Position numbers and translations under genes: made by a program | The notes under the pieces: generated by a model | The model's input: the letters and a program-made list of their open reading frames with translations, nothing else | Told to the model about the DNA's origin: nothing | The model's database searches: none | From: Candidatus Eremiobacteraceae bacterium | GTDB taxonomy: Bacteria; Vulcanimicrobiota; Vulcanimicrobiia; Eremiobacterales; Eremiobacteraceae | Assembly: GCA_035295225.1 (NCBI GenBank) | Contig: DATGJI010000031.1 | Coordinates: 19,017-83,016 of the forward strand | DNA length: 64,000 nucleotides | Direction: 5' to 3' | Shown: piece by piece, positions 44,044 through 53,081 of the stretch | How positions within the stretch are numbered: position 1 is the stretch's first letter | Layout of the letters: each line of letters begins with the position of its first letter

Positions 44044-45585
44044 TCATGGCAACCCTACGAGTGTCGAGTACACAATGCTCGCATCCGGCACGCCGAGCCC
44101 GGTCACATTGTCGTAGCCGGAGGCTGCGCAGTAGATCCCGTTGCACCCCACCGTGACGTCGGTGAACAAGCCGCTGACCTTGCGTTCAGCGTACAGTTTC
44201 CCCGGAACATTTGCGAGCGGTGACTTGAGGGCGTTTGCGCGGCCTGCGTCGACCAGCGCGAGCAGTCCGGCCCATTGCGTGGCGCCGAACACCGACCCGC
44301 ACGCGAGGTACCGGCTGCCCGCATAGAGCACGTAGTACTCGAATTGACAATCCCCGTTGAACGACACGTCGGGGACGTTGCGCATGGTTGCGCTTGCGAT
44401 GCCGGGAATGCCCTTCTGCCACTTCGGGATGGTGAACTTCGCGCTCACGCCGCCGCCGCTGATATACGACGCCGGCTCGAAACTGCGTTTGGGCGGCGAT
44501 GAAGACGATGCGACTGCCATCGTCACCCCGACCGAGACGACGTTCGGGTCGGAGCCTGGAAAGAACACGCCGACATCGCCGGCGGTGAGATAACTGAAGG
44601 CGCCGGCGTCCCCGTTGCTCGCAAATGTCGTGGTTCCTTTGGCGGCGAGGCCGGCGAAATCCGCATCCTCTGCGGTGACATAACCGTCACCGCCGAACGA
44701 GTGGTACGCGTCCTCGAAATCTCCGTAGCCGATCACGAGCGCTTCATATTTGGTCGTGCTGTCGTCCGCCAGCACTTTCGCCACGCCGTCCGCGATGTCT
44801 CCGTACGTGCACGCCGAAGGTACGATATAGGCGGTCACCGTGGCGGAGTTCGCTGTCGCGAAGATGAGCTCGACCTGGCCCGTCGTGTTGAAATACGTTC
44901 CGCTGGATCCGCCGTCGACGGGAACGACCTTCGGCACATTCGTGGGAAGCCCGAAGAAGTTCTCGTAGCTCTGGACGTCTGGCGGATAGATCCCACCGCA
45001 CAGAACGACGGCGATATTCGTTCCGCCTCCGCCGTGGCCGAGCGACTCGATGGAGCCGTAATCGTAGTAGGATGCGATGTCCGACGGACCATACCCCGAC
45101 GCCGGCCCGACCTCTATCCCGTTTGGATTCGCAAACGACGACACGCGCGCGGTGGGTCCGTCGGCAAGCGTCGTCGCCATGATGTGCGCCGCGATATCCG
45201 AAGGATACGTCTCGCGTCCGGCAATCGTGATAAAACGGCGTCCGAGATATGCGGCGCGCACGAATGTGACATGCGCTGCGGCGCCGGCCTGCGCGTACGT
45301 ACCGCTCGCGAATAAAATATCATCCTGAGAATCGGTGTTGATCGTGAGGCCGCTGCGGCGAAAAAACGCCGCGATATGCTCGGCTTGTCGAGCAGACGTA
45401 CCCGGCACGAGGTGCACCGTGAAATACTTGCGATCCGCGCCGTTCACGCTTCCGATAGCGTACGAGCGAAAGTCTATCGGGCCGGCAGCCGCGCCGGCGC
45501 GTGCGATCGATGGGTTCGCCACGACCATCAAGAGAAGCAACGCCGCGAAGGCGGCTGAATGGCGAACACATCGGGTGATAAGCAT
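44044..45585 (-). CDS. S53-family paralog lacking the catalytic residues (pseudoprotease)
   Basis: 513 aa with the same layout as its downstream neighbour: signal peptide, pro-domain and sedolisin-like domain, including SISGGGVSAKF, the conserved IPKWQKGIPG and the DNVTGLGVPDAS calcium region. The three catalytic positions differ: Glu to Asn233 and Asp to Gln237 (NTTGQVE), and Ser to Val432 (CGSVFG); only the oxyanion Asp326 (NGDAG) stays. The Ser at 431 is displaced by one residue. It should be inactive; a chaperone, inhibitor or scaffold role is conjecture. ATG 45585 with AGAAGAG upstream; an upstream ORF extension overlaps the permease gene. Confidence 0.88.
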   Translation of the reverse strand: MLITRCVRHSAAFAALLLLMVVANPSIARAGAAAGPIDFRSYAIGSVNGADRKYFTVHLVPGTSARQAEHIAAFFRRSGLTINTDSQDDILFASGTYAQAGAAAHVTFVRAAYLGRRFITIAGRETYPSDIAAHIMATTLADGPTARVSSFANPNGIEVGPASGYGPSDIASYYDYGSIESLGHGGGGTNIAVVLCGGIYPPDVQSYENFFGLPTNVPKVVPVDGGSSGTYFNTTGQVELIFATANSATVTAYIVPSACTYGDIADGVAKVLADDSTTKYEALVIGYGDFEDAYHSFGGDGYVTAEDADFAGLAAKGTTTFASNGDAGAFSYLTAGDVGVFFPGSDPNVVSVGVTMAVASSSSPPKRSFEPASYISGGGVSAKFTIPKWQKGIPGIASATMRNVPDVSFNGDCQFEYYVLYAGSRYLACGSVFGATQWAGLLALVDAGRANALKSPLANVPGKLYAERKVSGLFTDVTVGCNGIYCAASGYDNVTGLGVPDASIVYSTLVGLP

Positions 45586-45659
45586 CTCTTCTGGTTCTCC
45601 CACGATTCCGTTCATTTCATTGTAGGCAACTGCCGTAGCGCTGACATGAGTCATTATGC

Positions 45660-47120
45660 CTAAACGGCGTCGGCGTTCGTGCGTGAGAGCTGAACGGGCG
45701 CGATTTCGAGCGGGTCGCGATAGAAATCGGGCCGATATTTCACCCGGTATGTCACGAGCGGCACGATACCGAGCAACAACAGGCCGACCGTCACGGAATT
45801 CGCCTGCCAGGAAGCTCCGGTCATCTGCACGATGCTGACCACCCACAAGAACACCGCCGCGGAAACAGGCCAGATCCCGCGCAGCCAAAACGCCGCGTGG
45901 TCGTTCGCGTACGTTTTCCGGTAGTACCACGCGCACGCAAATCCCGAGAGGCCGTAGTACATCGCGATCTGGATGCCGATCGCATTGACCGAAGCGATGA
46001 GCAGCGCGTTGACGCTCGGACTAACGGCAGCGATCGCGAAGAGCAAAAGCGCGATCGATGCGAACGCGATGCTTCCGAACCAGGGTGTGGCGAAGCGCGG
46101 ATGCAGGTCGGCGAATCGCGTGCTGATCACGCGATCGCGGCCCATGGACATCATCGTTCTGCTCACCGCGAGAAGACATGTCTCCAGTGTGCCGATCGTG
46201 CTGACGATGACGATGAGCACGGCGATATCTCCCCACGGACGGGGAAGGATGGCATCGGCAAATCGTTCGAGGACGTTGGTGTTCGCGGCGGCGATGGCCG
46301 TAGTCGAGAGCGAGAGTTGCATACTGACTTGCGTCAGGACGAACAGCGCGAGGATCACCCCCATGCCCAACAGTCCGCCGACGCCCGGTGTCCGGTTTCT
46401 ATCCTTGGTCTCCTCGGCGAGATTCGCGCTGACATCCCAGCCCCAGAAGTAGAAGAGCGTGACGAGCATGCCCGCCACGAACGATGAAAGCGATCCGCTG
46501 CCGAGCGGAGAGAACCACGTGACGGAAAAATGCCCGGCGTGCGACATCACGCCGCGTATGATGCCGACGATAGCGATGAACGCAACGCCGAGCACTTCGA
46601 TGCTCGTGACGATCTTCTGGAACTGCGCGGTCGTGCGTATCCCGACCAAGACGATGATGGCGATGAAGACGAACCACACGGCGCCGAGTAGCGTCACGGC
46701 TAGCACGTTGTCCGCGAGTTGCGGCGCGAATAAGTACAACGTGGCCGACGCCGCGGGCAGCGAACCCGCGACCATGAAGAGCAGATTTGCGATCAGCACC
46801 GACCACCCGGCCATGAACCCCAGCACCGGATTGAGGCTGCGGCCGACCCATGCGTAACTCGCGCCGGCATCCGAGCGCCAAGCATTGAGGTAGAAAAACG
46901 CGATCGCGATGCCGAACATCGCGATCGCGCCGAACAGAATCGAACCGGGTCCGTATACACCCACCGCAACCGCGAGCGCCGCCGTGCTGACCGCTATCGC
47001 ATTGGCGGGCGCCGTTCCGGCGATGGCGACGAGTACGGAGTCAAATCGGCTGAGCGCGTCGTGACGAAGAGTTTTTGTCGCGTTCGCGTCGTCTGCGACG
47101 GCGGCATCTTCGCCGATCAA
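45660..47120 (-). CDS. APC-family amino-acid permease
   Basis: 486 aa with 12 hydrophobic segments. FDSVLVAIAGTAPANAIAVSTAA in TM1 and the TM6 region FYFWGWDVSANLAEETKDRNRTPG match amino acid/polyamine/organocation transporters. The TTG start at 47120 shares TTGA with the stop of the upstream exported-protein gene. Substrate cannot be assigned. Confidence 0.88.
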   Translation of the reverse strand: MIGEDAAVADDANATKTLRHDALSRFDSVLVAIAGTAPANAIAVSTAALAVAVGVYGPGSILFGAIAMFGIAIAFFYLNAWRSDAGASYAWVGRSLNPVLGFMAGWSVLIANLLFMVAGSLPAASATLYLFAPQLADNVLAVTLLGAVWFVFIAIIVLVGIRTTAQFQKIVTSIEVLGVAFIAIVGIIRGVMSHAGHFSVTWFSPLGSGSLSSFVAGMLVTLFYFWGWDVSANLAEETKDRNRTPGVGGLLGMGVILALFVLTQVSMQLSLSTTAIAAANTNVLERFADAILPRPWGDIAVLIVIVSTIGTLETCLLAVSRTMMSMGRDRVISTRFADLHPRFATPWFGSIAFASIALLLFAIAAVSPSVNALLIASVNAIGIQIAMYYGLSGFACAWYYRKTYANDHAAFWLRGIWPVSAAVFLWVVSIVQMTGASWQANSVTVGLLLLGIVPLVTYRVKYRPDFYRDPLEIAPVQLSRTNADAV

Positions 47121-47938
47121 CGCGCCCGGCTACCGCACGATGGGCCGGCTGTGCCCACGTAGCCGTTGTTAGAGAGAAACGCGGCGAGACGCTCGGCGTA
47201 GTCGTCGGTGATATCCGTGTAGCCGGTCTTCATGATCTTCTTGATCGCTTGCTGGCCGACGCCGAGCATGTATTCGTCGGCGGCGTAAGCCGCAAGAACG
47301 CCGGTCACCGGCTCGCCGGCTTTCTGGTTTTCCACGGCCGCCGTCCAGTTTCGTGCCGCCTGTGCCGCGATGAGCGCAGGATAGCAGCGTGTCACTTCGA
47401 TCAGATCTCCGGCCGAATAGCGCCAGATCTGTATCGGAAATGCCGATGCTGCGTAACTCGTGAACACATATGCGAAGCGAGCGTCGCCGCTGAAGAATTG
47501 CGGATAGGAAATTTCTCCGACCTGCTTCAGTTCAAAGCCCGTGTCGCTGAAGTCGCGCGTGACCTCGCGATATGTGCCGGCTTGGCGATCGTAACCGTAG
47601 ATCACCACGCCGAAGCAGCAGTGCGCGCCGCCCGTGAAAGTCGAAAGCACGACTTCCGGTTCGCCTTCGTCATCCAATTCCCGAACGGCCAGAAGAGGCT
47701 GGCCCGGAAGGGCGTCGAGGATGGCCTGCGTGAATCCGCCAGGCGGTGCGCCATCGTACGCCACTTTGCCGTCGCGGGTGATGCGAATTCGCTGCAGGTC
47801 GACCATCAACGACTGTTGCGCATGCGCGTACTGGACGACGGCTCGCACGCCGCCGGATTGAGCGGTGATCTGGTCTGGATATGCCGGCGCAGCGCATGCA
47901 AATAGCGAAGCGCACAGCACGATGAACATGCGTTTCAT
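47117..47938 (-). CDS. Exported protein of unknown function
   Basis: 273 aa. ATG 47938 opens a signal peptide (KRMFIVLCASLFACAAPAYPD). The mature region has a GGAHCCFGVVIYGY motif with adjacent cysteines and a TFTGGAHCC turn, and ends with a Cys (PSCGSRAR). Overlaps the permease start by 4 nt, so they are coupled. Family not recognised; the ATG at 47968 is less likely because it lies before the signal. Confidence 0.7.
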   Translation of the reverse strand: MKRMFIVLCASLFACAAPAYPDQITAQSGGVRAVVQYAHAQQSLMVDLQRIRITRDGKVAYDGAPPGGFTQAILDALPGQPLLAVRELDDEGEPEVVLSTFTGGAHCCFGVVIYGYDRQAGTYREVTRDFSDTGFELKQVGEISYPQFFSGDARFAYVFTSYAASAFPIQIWRYSAGDLIEVTRCYPALIAAQAARNWTAAVENQKAGEPVTGVLAAYAADEYMLGVGQQAIKKIMKTGYTDITDDYAERLAAFLSNNGYVGTAGPSCGSRAR

Positions 47939-48027
47939 GGGCCTTTCGTTCGCCTTCCATGCATCCAAACCCGCACGCGATTCGTATATTTGGTAGATAG
48001 GTTCTGCAAGAGATGCCTGAGGACACG

Positions 48028-48486
48028 ATGACGAGATCCACGTTCTTAATCGCTGCGGCCGGGCTTTTCGCGCTCGGCGCCGCCCCTTCCGACCCTCACG
48101 CTGTGGTCACTCACAGCGATGCAGAGTGGCGCAAACTGCTCACGCCGGAGCAGTACGACATCCTGCGGCAGCAAGGCACGGAACCCGCATTCTCAAGCCC
48201 GCTCGACCAGGAGTTTCGCAAGGGCACCTACGACTGCGCCGGATGCGACTTGCCCCTCTTCTCTTCTACGACAAAATTCGATAGCGGCACCGGCTGGCCG
48301 AGCTTCTATAAGCCGCTGCCCAACGCGGTCCAGACGCGAGAAGATAGTTCGTTCATGATGGACCGCACGGAAGTTCACTGCCGGCGCTGCAGCAGCCACC
48401 TCGGGCACGTCTTCGACGACGGCCCAGCCCCGACCGGCCTTCGCTACTGCATGAATGGCCTGGCGTTGAAGTTCATCCCCGCCTGA
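48028..48486 (+). CDS. msrB: Peptide-methionine (R)-S-oxide reductase, exported
   Basis: 152 aa. Zn site: C70xxC73 (CAGC) and C118xxC121 (CRRC). The resolving region GTGWPSFYKPL and the catalytic Cys141 in RYCMNG are canonical MsrB. The first ~20 residues (RSTFLIAAAGLFALGAAPSD) are a signal peptide, so it repairs methionine sulfoxide in the periplasm. ATG 48028 has TGAGGACACG upstream; ATG 48013 is in frame. Confidence 0.93.
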   Translation: MTRSTFLIAAAGLFALGAAPSDPHAVVTHSDAEWRKLLTPEQYDILRQQGTEPAFSSPLDQEFRKGTYDCAGCDLPLFSSTTKFDSGTGWPSFYKPLPNAVQTREDSSFMMDRTEVHCRRCSSHLGHVFDDGPAPTGLRYCMNGLALKFIPA

Positions 48487-48494
48487 CGATCCAA

Positions 48495-48610
48495 TTGTAC
48501 GGCGGGCCTTTATGGCCCGCCGCGGCGTTGTAGGGCGGGCCTTCATGGCCCGCCGGTGGCGTTGTAGGGCGGGCCTTTATGGCCCGCCCCCGGACCATGA
48601 AGGTCCGCCC
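48495..48610. repeat. Array of palindromic repeats (family B)
   Basis: Three near-identical 21-23-bp palindromes (stem GGCGGGCC/GGCCCGCC, loop TTTAT or TTCAT) at 48501-48521, 48533-48554 and 48567-48589, preceded in each case by TTGTA(C/G), period 32-34 bp. A fourth, diverged arm pair GGACC/GGTCC follows at 48592-48606. It fills the gap between two convergent genes (msrB and the ATP-grasp gene). Confidence 0.8.
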
Positions 48611-48619
48611 CACACCGAA

Positions 48620-49468
48620 TCAACGCAAGGCGAGGACCGCATCTGCGAAGCGCTGCGGAGCGCCGTCGGCTAGGGATAGGAACAACGTCGGCTCGATGAG
48701 CTCGAACTCCATCACGATCGGATTTCCGGCGTCGTCCGGCACCACGTCGACGCGAGCGAACAGGCAGCGCGCCTCGAGCGTTGCAATCGCCTTATCTGCC
48801 ACAGATCGTTCTTGCGGCGTGGCGACGACCGCCGCTTCGCCGGCTCCGCCGACGACGGCCAGGCGCTGGAACGCCTCCTTGCTCGCCGCGTGAGAATAAA
48901 CGCCGTCGAGATAGACGAGAGCGCGTTCGCCGTACGTGTGCACGGACTCGAGAAAAGGCTGCACCATCGCAGCTCCGGTCGTGAGAAGCGCATCAAGGTG
49001 CTGCCGAGCGCTTCGATCTCCCGCTTCGACGATACGTACGCCGGATGTCGCCAGGCCGACCACGGGTTTGATCACTGCTTTGCGCCAGCGGCGCCGCGCG
49101 AGAAGTTTATCGAGATCCACAGGCCCCGCCGGATCGATCCATTCCGTCGGCACGATCGGCACACCGCGCGCGTCGAGATCGCGCAAATACGTCTTCACTG
49201 CATTGCGCTTGATCACGCTCGGCGGATTCCAGATCTGCGTGACTGCGCCGACGCGATCGAGCCAGCGCATGAATTGATCGAAGCGTTGATGATAGTCCCA
49301 GGTCGAGCGGATGATCACGGTGCCGGCTCGCGCCCAATCAACCTCGTCGTCGGTCCAGACCGCGGTTTTGACCGAAAAGCCGCGGCGCTCGAGCTCGTCC
49401 GCGCCCAATCGGTCGTCTGGATCGAGATCGGGCAGATCGGAGTAGGTCACAAATGTGTAGTCAGGCAT
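48620..49468 (-). CDS. ATP-grasp domain protein (RimK/glutathione-synthetase-like)
   Basis: 282 aa. ATP-grasp features: KRNAVKTYLRDLDARGVPIVPT at the domain start, KAVIKPVVGLATSGVRIVEA for the first nucleotide-binding strand-loop, and RVDVVPDDAGNPIVMEFELIEPTLFL for Mg-binding (Asp, Glu, Asn-equivalent). It would ligate an amino acid or peptide to a carboxylate with ATP. Overlaps the AhpD-like gene's end by 8 bp, so they form an operon. Confidence 0.85.
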   Translation of the reverse strand: MPDYTFVTYSDLPDLDPDDRLGADELERRGFSVKTAVWTDDEVDWARAGTVIIRSTWDYHQRFDQFMRWLDRVGAVTQIWNPPSVIKRNAVKTYLRDLDARGVPIVPTEWIDPAGPVDLDKLLARRRWRKAVIKPVVGLATSGVRIVEAGDRSARQHLDALLTTGAAMVQPFLESVHTYGERALVYLDGVYSHAASKEAFQRLAVVGGAGEAAVVATPQERSVADKAIATLEARCLFARVDVVPDDAGNPIVMEFELIEPTLFLSLADGAPQRFADAVLALR

Positions 49469-50051
49469 GGTCTGCTTTGCGGCCGAACGTCACGCTCGCG
49501 AGAACGCCTGGCGGTGCGTCTTGCGCGAGTTGCAAATCTGGCGGCGTTCCGAGCGCATCGTTCACCGTGCAAAAAGCAAGCCGAAACGCGATAAGGGCGG
49601 TCGCATCGAATATATCCTGTTCCGATAGTCCGGCGGCGCGCAGCGCGTCGATGTCGGCGCGGGTCGTGCTGTTCGGATCGGCGGTCACCGCCGCAGCCCA
49701 CGTGCTCAAGGCCCGCTCGCGCACCGTGAATGCCGGGGCGTCCTCCCCTCGCAAGAGCGACGCCGCGTTCGCATCGTCGCACAAGTCGGCGAGTTTGGAA
49801 CCCCACGCAAGCGAGCAAGCCGAATCACCCAAGCGCGACGCCGTGCTTGAATTGAGGATCGCCACTTCGCGTGCGGAAAGCCGCGTTTGCGACGCGAGAA
49901 GCTGCCGCGCGTGAGAATAGGCGTGATGCACGTCTGGCCGCCACGCCCAAAGCCGCACGTAGTTCATGACATAGCCGTCATCGGACCGCGCCTGCTGTAG
50001 GAGCGTTTGGACGGCGTCATCCGCCGGCGGATCTGAAAGAAACATCTTCAT
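49461..50051 (-). CDS. AhpD-like (carboxymuconolactone decarboxylase-fold) protein lacking the CxxC pair
   Basis: 196 aa. All-helical AhpD-like fold (FTVRERALSTWAAAV, TRADIDALRAAGLSEQDIFDATALIAFRLAF). At the redox site, where AhpD has CxxCxxxH, the sequence is ACSLAWGSKLA: one Cys remains, the second position is Ala and the His is Lys. Peroxidase activity is therefore doubtful. ATG 50051 has GAGAAGGG; GTG 50075 is upstream in frame. Coupled to the ATP-grasp gene. Confidence 0.8.
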   Translation of the reverse strand: MKMFLSDPPADDAVQTLLQQARSDDGYVMNYVRLWAWRPDVHHAYSHARQLLASQTRLSAREVAILNSSTASRLGDSACSLAWGSKLADLCDDANAASLLRGEDAPAFTVRERALSTWAAAVTADPNSTTRADIDALRAAGLSEQDIFDATALIAFRLAFCTVNDALGTPPDLQLAQDAPPGVLASVTFGRKADHA

Positions 50052-50167
50052 GGCCCTTCTCTGACTTGAAGCCACGCGGCCTTACGGCGGCGTCACGTTG
50101 TTAGCCTTTCGGTGGAGCAGCGCGGCATCGCGGGAACGCAACTGAACACGACCGAACCGCATCGCGC

Positions 50168-51307
50168 ATGTCCGTCGATGGTCCGAAACCGGTAAAATCG
50201 CCGCCCGCGTGGCTGGCGCGCATCGTCAGCTGGACGCATCGATGGTTGGGCTCGATGCGCCGCGCGATCGTGCCCCCGCAACTCTATTTGTTCGAGTTGA
50301 GCACGGCCCTGTGGACGGCGCAGTGTCTCAGCGCGATCGCGCGTCTCAACGTCGCGGATCGTCTGGCCGAGATGCCGCTATCGGCCCAGCAGCTTGCAGA
50401 CGATCTCGGTCTTCATGCGCCGTCACTCTATCGCGTGTTGCGGTTGCTGTGCGGCTACGGCGTTTTTCACGAGGATCGGTCAGGACTCTTTTCGTTGACC
50501 CCGATCGGTCAGCGCCTTCGTTCGGATGTTCCCGACAGCGCGCGGGCGATGCTCGTCTACAACGGCCAGCCGTGGCAGACCGAACCATACTCGCACATCG
50601 AATACACGCTGCGGACCGGGAGGCCTTCGTTCGACCAGATCTTCGGCGCGCCGTTCTTCGAATATGCCGCCGGTCAACCGGAAGTTGCCAGGATCTTCGA
50701 TGAAGCGATGACCTCAGTCGCATCGCTGCACGTCTCCGCGGTCTCACGCGCGTATGACTTCGGGGAAGTCGGGCTGCTCGCCGATATCGGCGGCGGTAAC
50801 GGGTTGTTCTTGTCGCATCTGCTGGCCAAGCATCCTCGCCTGCGCGGCGTCCTCCTCGACTTACCGCATGCGGCGGCGACCGCCGCGGCAGCACTCGCGC
50901 GCGCCGGCGTTTCCGATCGCTGCACGGTCGAAGCCGGGAGCTTTTTCGATCGGGTTCCCGAAAACGCCGACGCCTATCTGCTCAGCCACGTCATGCATGA
51001 CTGGGACGATGCGCGTTGTCGCGCGATATTGCGCAACTGCCGCCGCGCAATGCGCCCGAATTCTCGACTGCTCGTGGTGGACGTCGTCCTCGGGCGAGCT
51101 GATAACCGATTTGCTCAGGGCAAGCTCGCCGACATCCAGATGCTGCTCGTCCTCAGCGGACGGGAACGCACGGAGCCGGAATTCCGCGGGCTGCTCGAAA
51201 GCGAAGACTTTGTCATTCAGCGGATCGTGCCGACATCTGCGCCGGAGTCCATCATCGAAGCCGTTCCCAGGGGCGTGCGCTCGAGCCTACGAACGAACAA
51301 CGCATGA
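50168..51307 (+). CDS. SAM-dependent O-methyltransferase (plant-type / hydroxyneurosporene-like)
   Basis: 379 aa. N-terminal winged-helix dimerisation domain (LYLFELSTALWTAQCLSAIARL, LADDLGLHAPSLYRVLRLL), C-terminal Methyltransf_2 domain with LLADIGGGNGLFLSHLLAKHP and the catalytic-His region SHVMHDWDD. It methylates a phenolic or similar hydroxyl. Substrate unknown. The stop shares ATGA with the thrS start, an odd pairing with housekeeping. Confidence 0.88.
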   Translation: MSVDGPKPVKSPPAWLARIVSWTHRWLGSMRRAIVPPQLYLFELSTALWTAQCLSAIARLNVADRLAEMPLSAQQLADDLGLHAPSLYRVLRLLCGYGVFHEDRSGLFSLTPIGQRLRSDVPDSARAMLVYNGQPWQTEPYSHIEYTLRTGRPSFDQIFGAPFFEYAAGQPEVARIFDEAMTSVASLHVSAVSRAYDFGEVGLLADIGGGNGLFLSHLLAKHPRLRGVLLDLPHAAATAAAALARAGVSDRCTVEAGSFFDRVPENADAYLLSHVMHDWDDARCRAILRNCRRAMRPNSRLLVVDVVLGRADNRFAQGKLADIQMLLVLSGRERTEPEFRGLLESEDFVIQRIVPTSAPESIIEAVPRGVRSSLRTNNA

Positions 51308-53043
51308 GCGCAGACCGGGCCGCTGTAGACCTCGATCAGCTTCGCCACACGGCGGCGCACCTGCTCGCGCACGCCGTCGTCGATCTGTTCGGCTCTGACG
51401 TTCAACTTGCGATCGGTCCGTCGATCGAAGATGGCTTTTACTACGATTTTCGCAAACCCGCGCCGTTCGTGCCGGAGGACCTGCCTCGGATCGAGCAGCG
51501 CATGCGAGAACTCGTCGATAAGAATCTCCCGATGGCAGGCCGCGAGGTCAGCCGGTCCGAGGCGATCGCATATTATAAGGATAGAAATCAACCGTTCAAG
51601 CTCGAGCTCATAGACGGAATCCCCGCGAACGAACCCCTTTCGCTTTACACGATCGGCGAGTTCACGGACCTGTGTCGGGGCGGTCACGTCGCGTCAAGCA
51701 AGGAGGTAGGCGCTCTCAAGCTTACTTCTCTCGCGGGTGCATACTGGCGCGGGGACGAGCATCGGCCGATGCTCCAGCGCATCTACGGAACCGCGTTTGC
51801 GACGCAGACGGAGCTTGACGAACACCTTGCGCAGATGGAAGAGGCCGAGCGCCGCGACCATCGCAAACTCGGAAAGGAGCTGGACCTTTTCTCGATCGAG
51901 GAGGAAGCCGGCCCCGGACTGATCTTCTGGCATCCGAATGGCGGGCGCGTGCGTCAGGTCCTCGAGGAGTTCATTCGCGGCGAGTTGAGAAAGCGCGGCT
52001 ACGAACCCGTCTACACGCCGCACGTCGTCAGCGAAGAGCTCTTCAGGATTTCCGGCCACGTGCAGTCGTTCTCCGAGAACATGTTCGCGCCGATCGAGGT
52101 CGACGAACAGCGCTATCGGCTCAAGCCGATGAACTGCCCCGGTCATATCCTCATCTATAAATCGCAGCCGCGCTCGTATCGCGATCTGCCTTTGCGTCTC
52201 GCCGAGTTCGGAACCGTCTACCGTTTCGAACGATCGGGGACGCTCCATGGACTCTTGCGCGTCCGAGGGATCACGCAAGACGACGCGCACCTATTCTGCA
52301 CGCCGGAGCAGCTGCAGCAAGAATTCGAGAACACGGCCGATGCCGCGCTCACCGTTCTCAACGCGTTCAAATTCGAGAAGTATCGATTCTCCATCGGGAC
52401 GCGGCCGGACAAGGCGATCGGCGAACCCGAGGTTTGGGAGCGTGCGACGAACGCGATCAAGCGGGCATGCGACAATGTCGGCCTTGCCTATGAGATCGAA
52501 GAGGGCGGCGGCGCTTTTTACGGACCGAAGCTCGACATCAACGTGAAAGATGCGATCGGGAGAGATTGGCAGCTCTCGACCATTCAAGCCGATTTCAATC
52601 TTCCGGAGCGATTCGATCTGAAGTACGCCGGCGCAGACGGAACGGATCACCGGCCGGTGATGATCCATCGGGCGCTTCTCGGCTCGCTCGAGCGGCTATT
52701 CGGCGTGCTCATCGAGCACTTCGGCGGCGCGTTTCCGGCGTGGCTCGCGCCGATCCAAGCCGTCGTCATGCCGATCACGGACGGCCAACTCGACTACGCG
52801 CGCCGTATCAATGAGACGCTGTTCGCAGGCGGATTCCGCAGCGAAGTCGATGCCTCGAACGAACGATTGCAGAAAAAGATCCGAACGCAGCAATTGCGGA
52901 AGATCCCGTACATGATCGTCGTCGGCAAGACAGAGGCCGCCGACGGAACGGTCAACATCCGGGCTCGCTCCGGTGAGCAGCGCACGATGACGCTGGAATC
53001 GTTCGTCGCCGAGCTCGCCGCAGAGGTGGCGGCGCGCGCCTGA
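51304..53043 (+). CDS. thrS: Threonyl-tRNA synthetase without TGS domain
   Basis: 579 aa against about 640 for typical bacterial ThrRS; the N-terminal TGS domain is absent and the protein begins at the editing domain (HTAAHLLAHAV, CRGGHVASS). The catalytic core is intact: motif 1 region, MNCPGHILIYKSQ, motif 2 YRFERSGTLHGLLRVRGITQDD and motif 3 VMIHRALLGSLERLFG; zinc ligands include the Cys in MNCPGH and later His. The anticodon-binding domain (IQAVVMPI) follows. Essential aminoacylation of tRNA-Thr. ATG overlaps the methyltransferase stop by 4 nt. Confidence 0.97.
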   Translation: MSADRAAVDLDQLRHTAAHLLAHAVVDLFGSDVQLAIGPSIEDGFYYDFRKPAPFVPEDLPRIEQRMRELVDKNLPMAGREVSRSEAIAYYKDRNQPFKLELIDGIPANEPLSLYTIGEFTDLCRGGHVASSKEVGALKLTSLAGAYWRGDEHRPMLQRIYGTAFATQTELDEHLAQMEEAERRDHRKLGKELDLFSIEEEAGPGLIFWHPNGGRVRQVLEEFIRGELRKRGYEPVYTPHVVSEELFRISGHVQSFSENMFAPIEVDEQRYRLKPMNCPGHILIYKSQPRSYRDLPLRLAEFGTVYRFERSGTLHGLLRVRGITQDDAHLFCTPEQLQQEFENTADAALTVLNAFKFEKYRFSIGTRPDKAIGEPEVWERATNAIKRACDNVGLAYEIEEGGGAFYGPKLDINVKDAIGRDWQLSTIQADFNLPERFDLKYAGADGTDHRPVMIHRALLGSLERLFGVLIEHFGGAFPAWLAPIQAVVMPITDGQLDYARRINETLFAGGFRSEVDASNERLQKKIRTQQLRKIPYMIVVGKTEAADGTVNIRARSGEQRTMTLESFVAELAAEVAARA

Positions 53044-53081
53044 TCGCGCTGTCGCTCGATCAGCTCGCCTCGGCGGTTTCC

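Noticed and set aside
48495..48610. Possible CRISPR array
   Set aside because: The repeats are self-complementary and separated by only about 11-12 nt of similar sequence rather than unique spacers; there are no cas genes.
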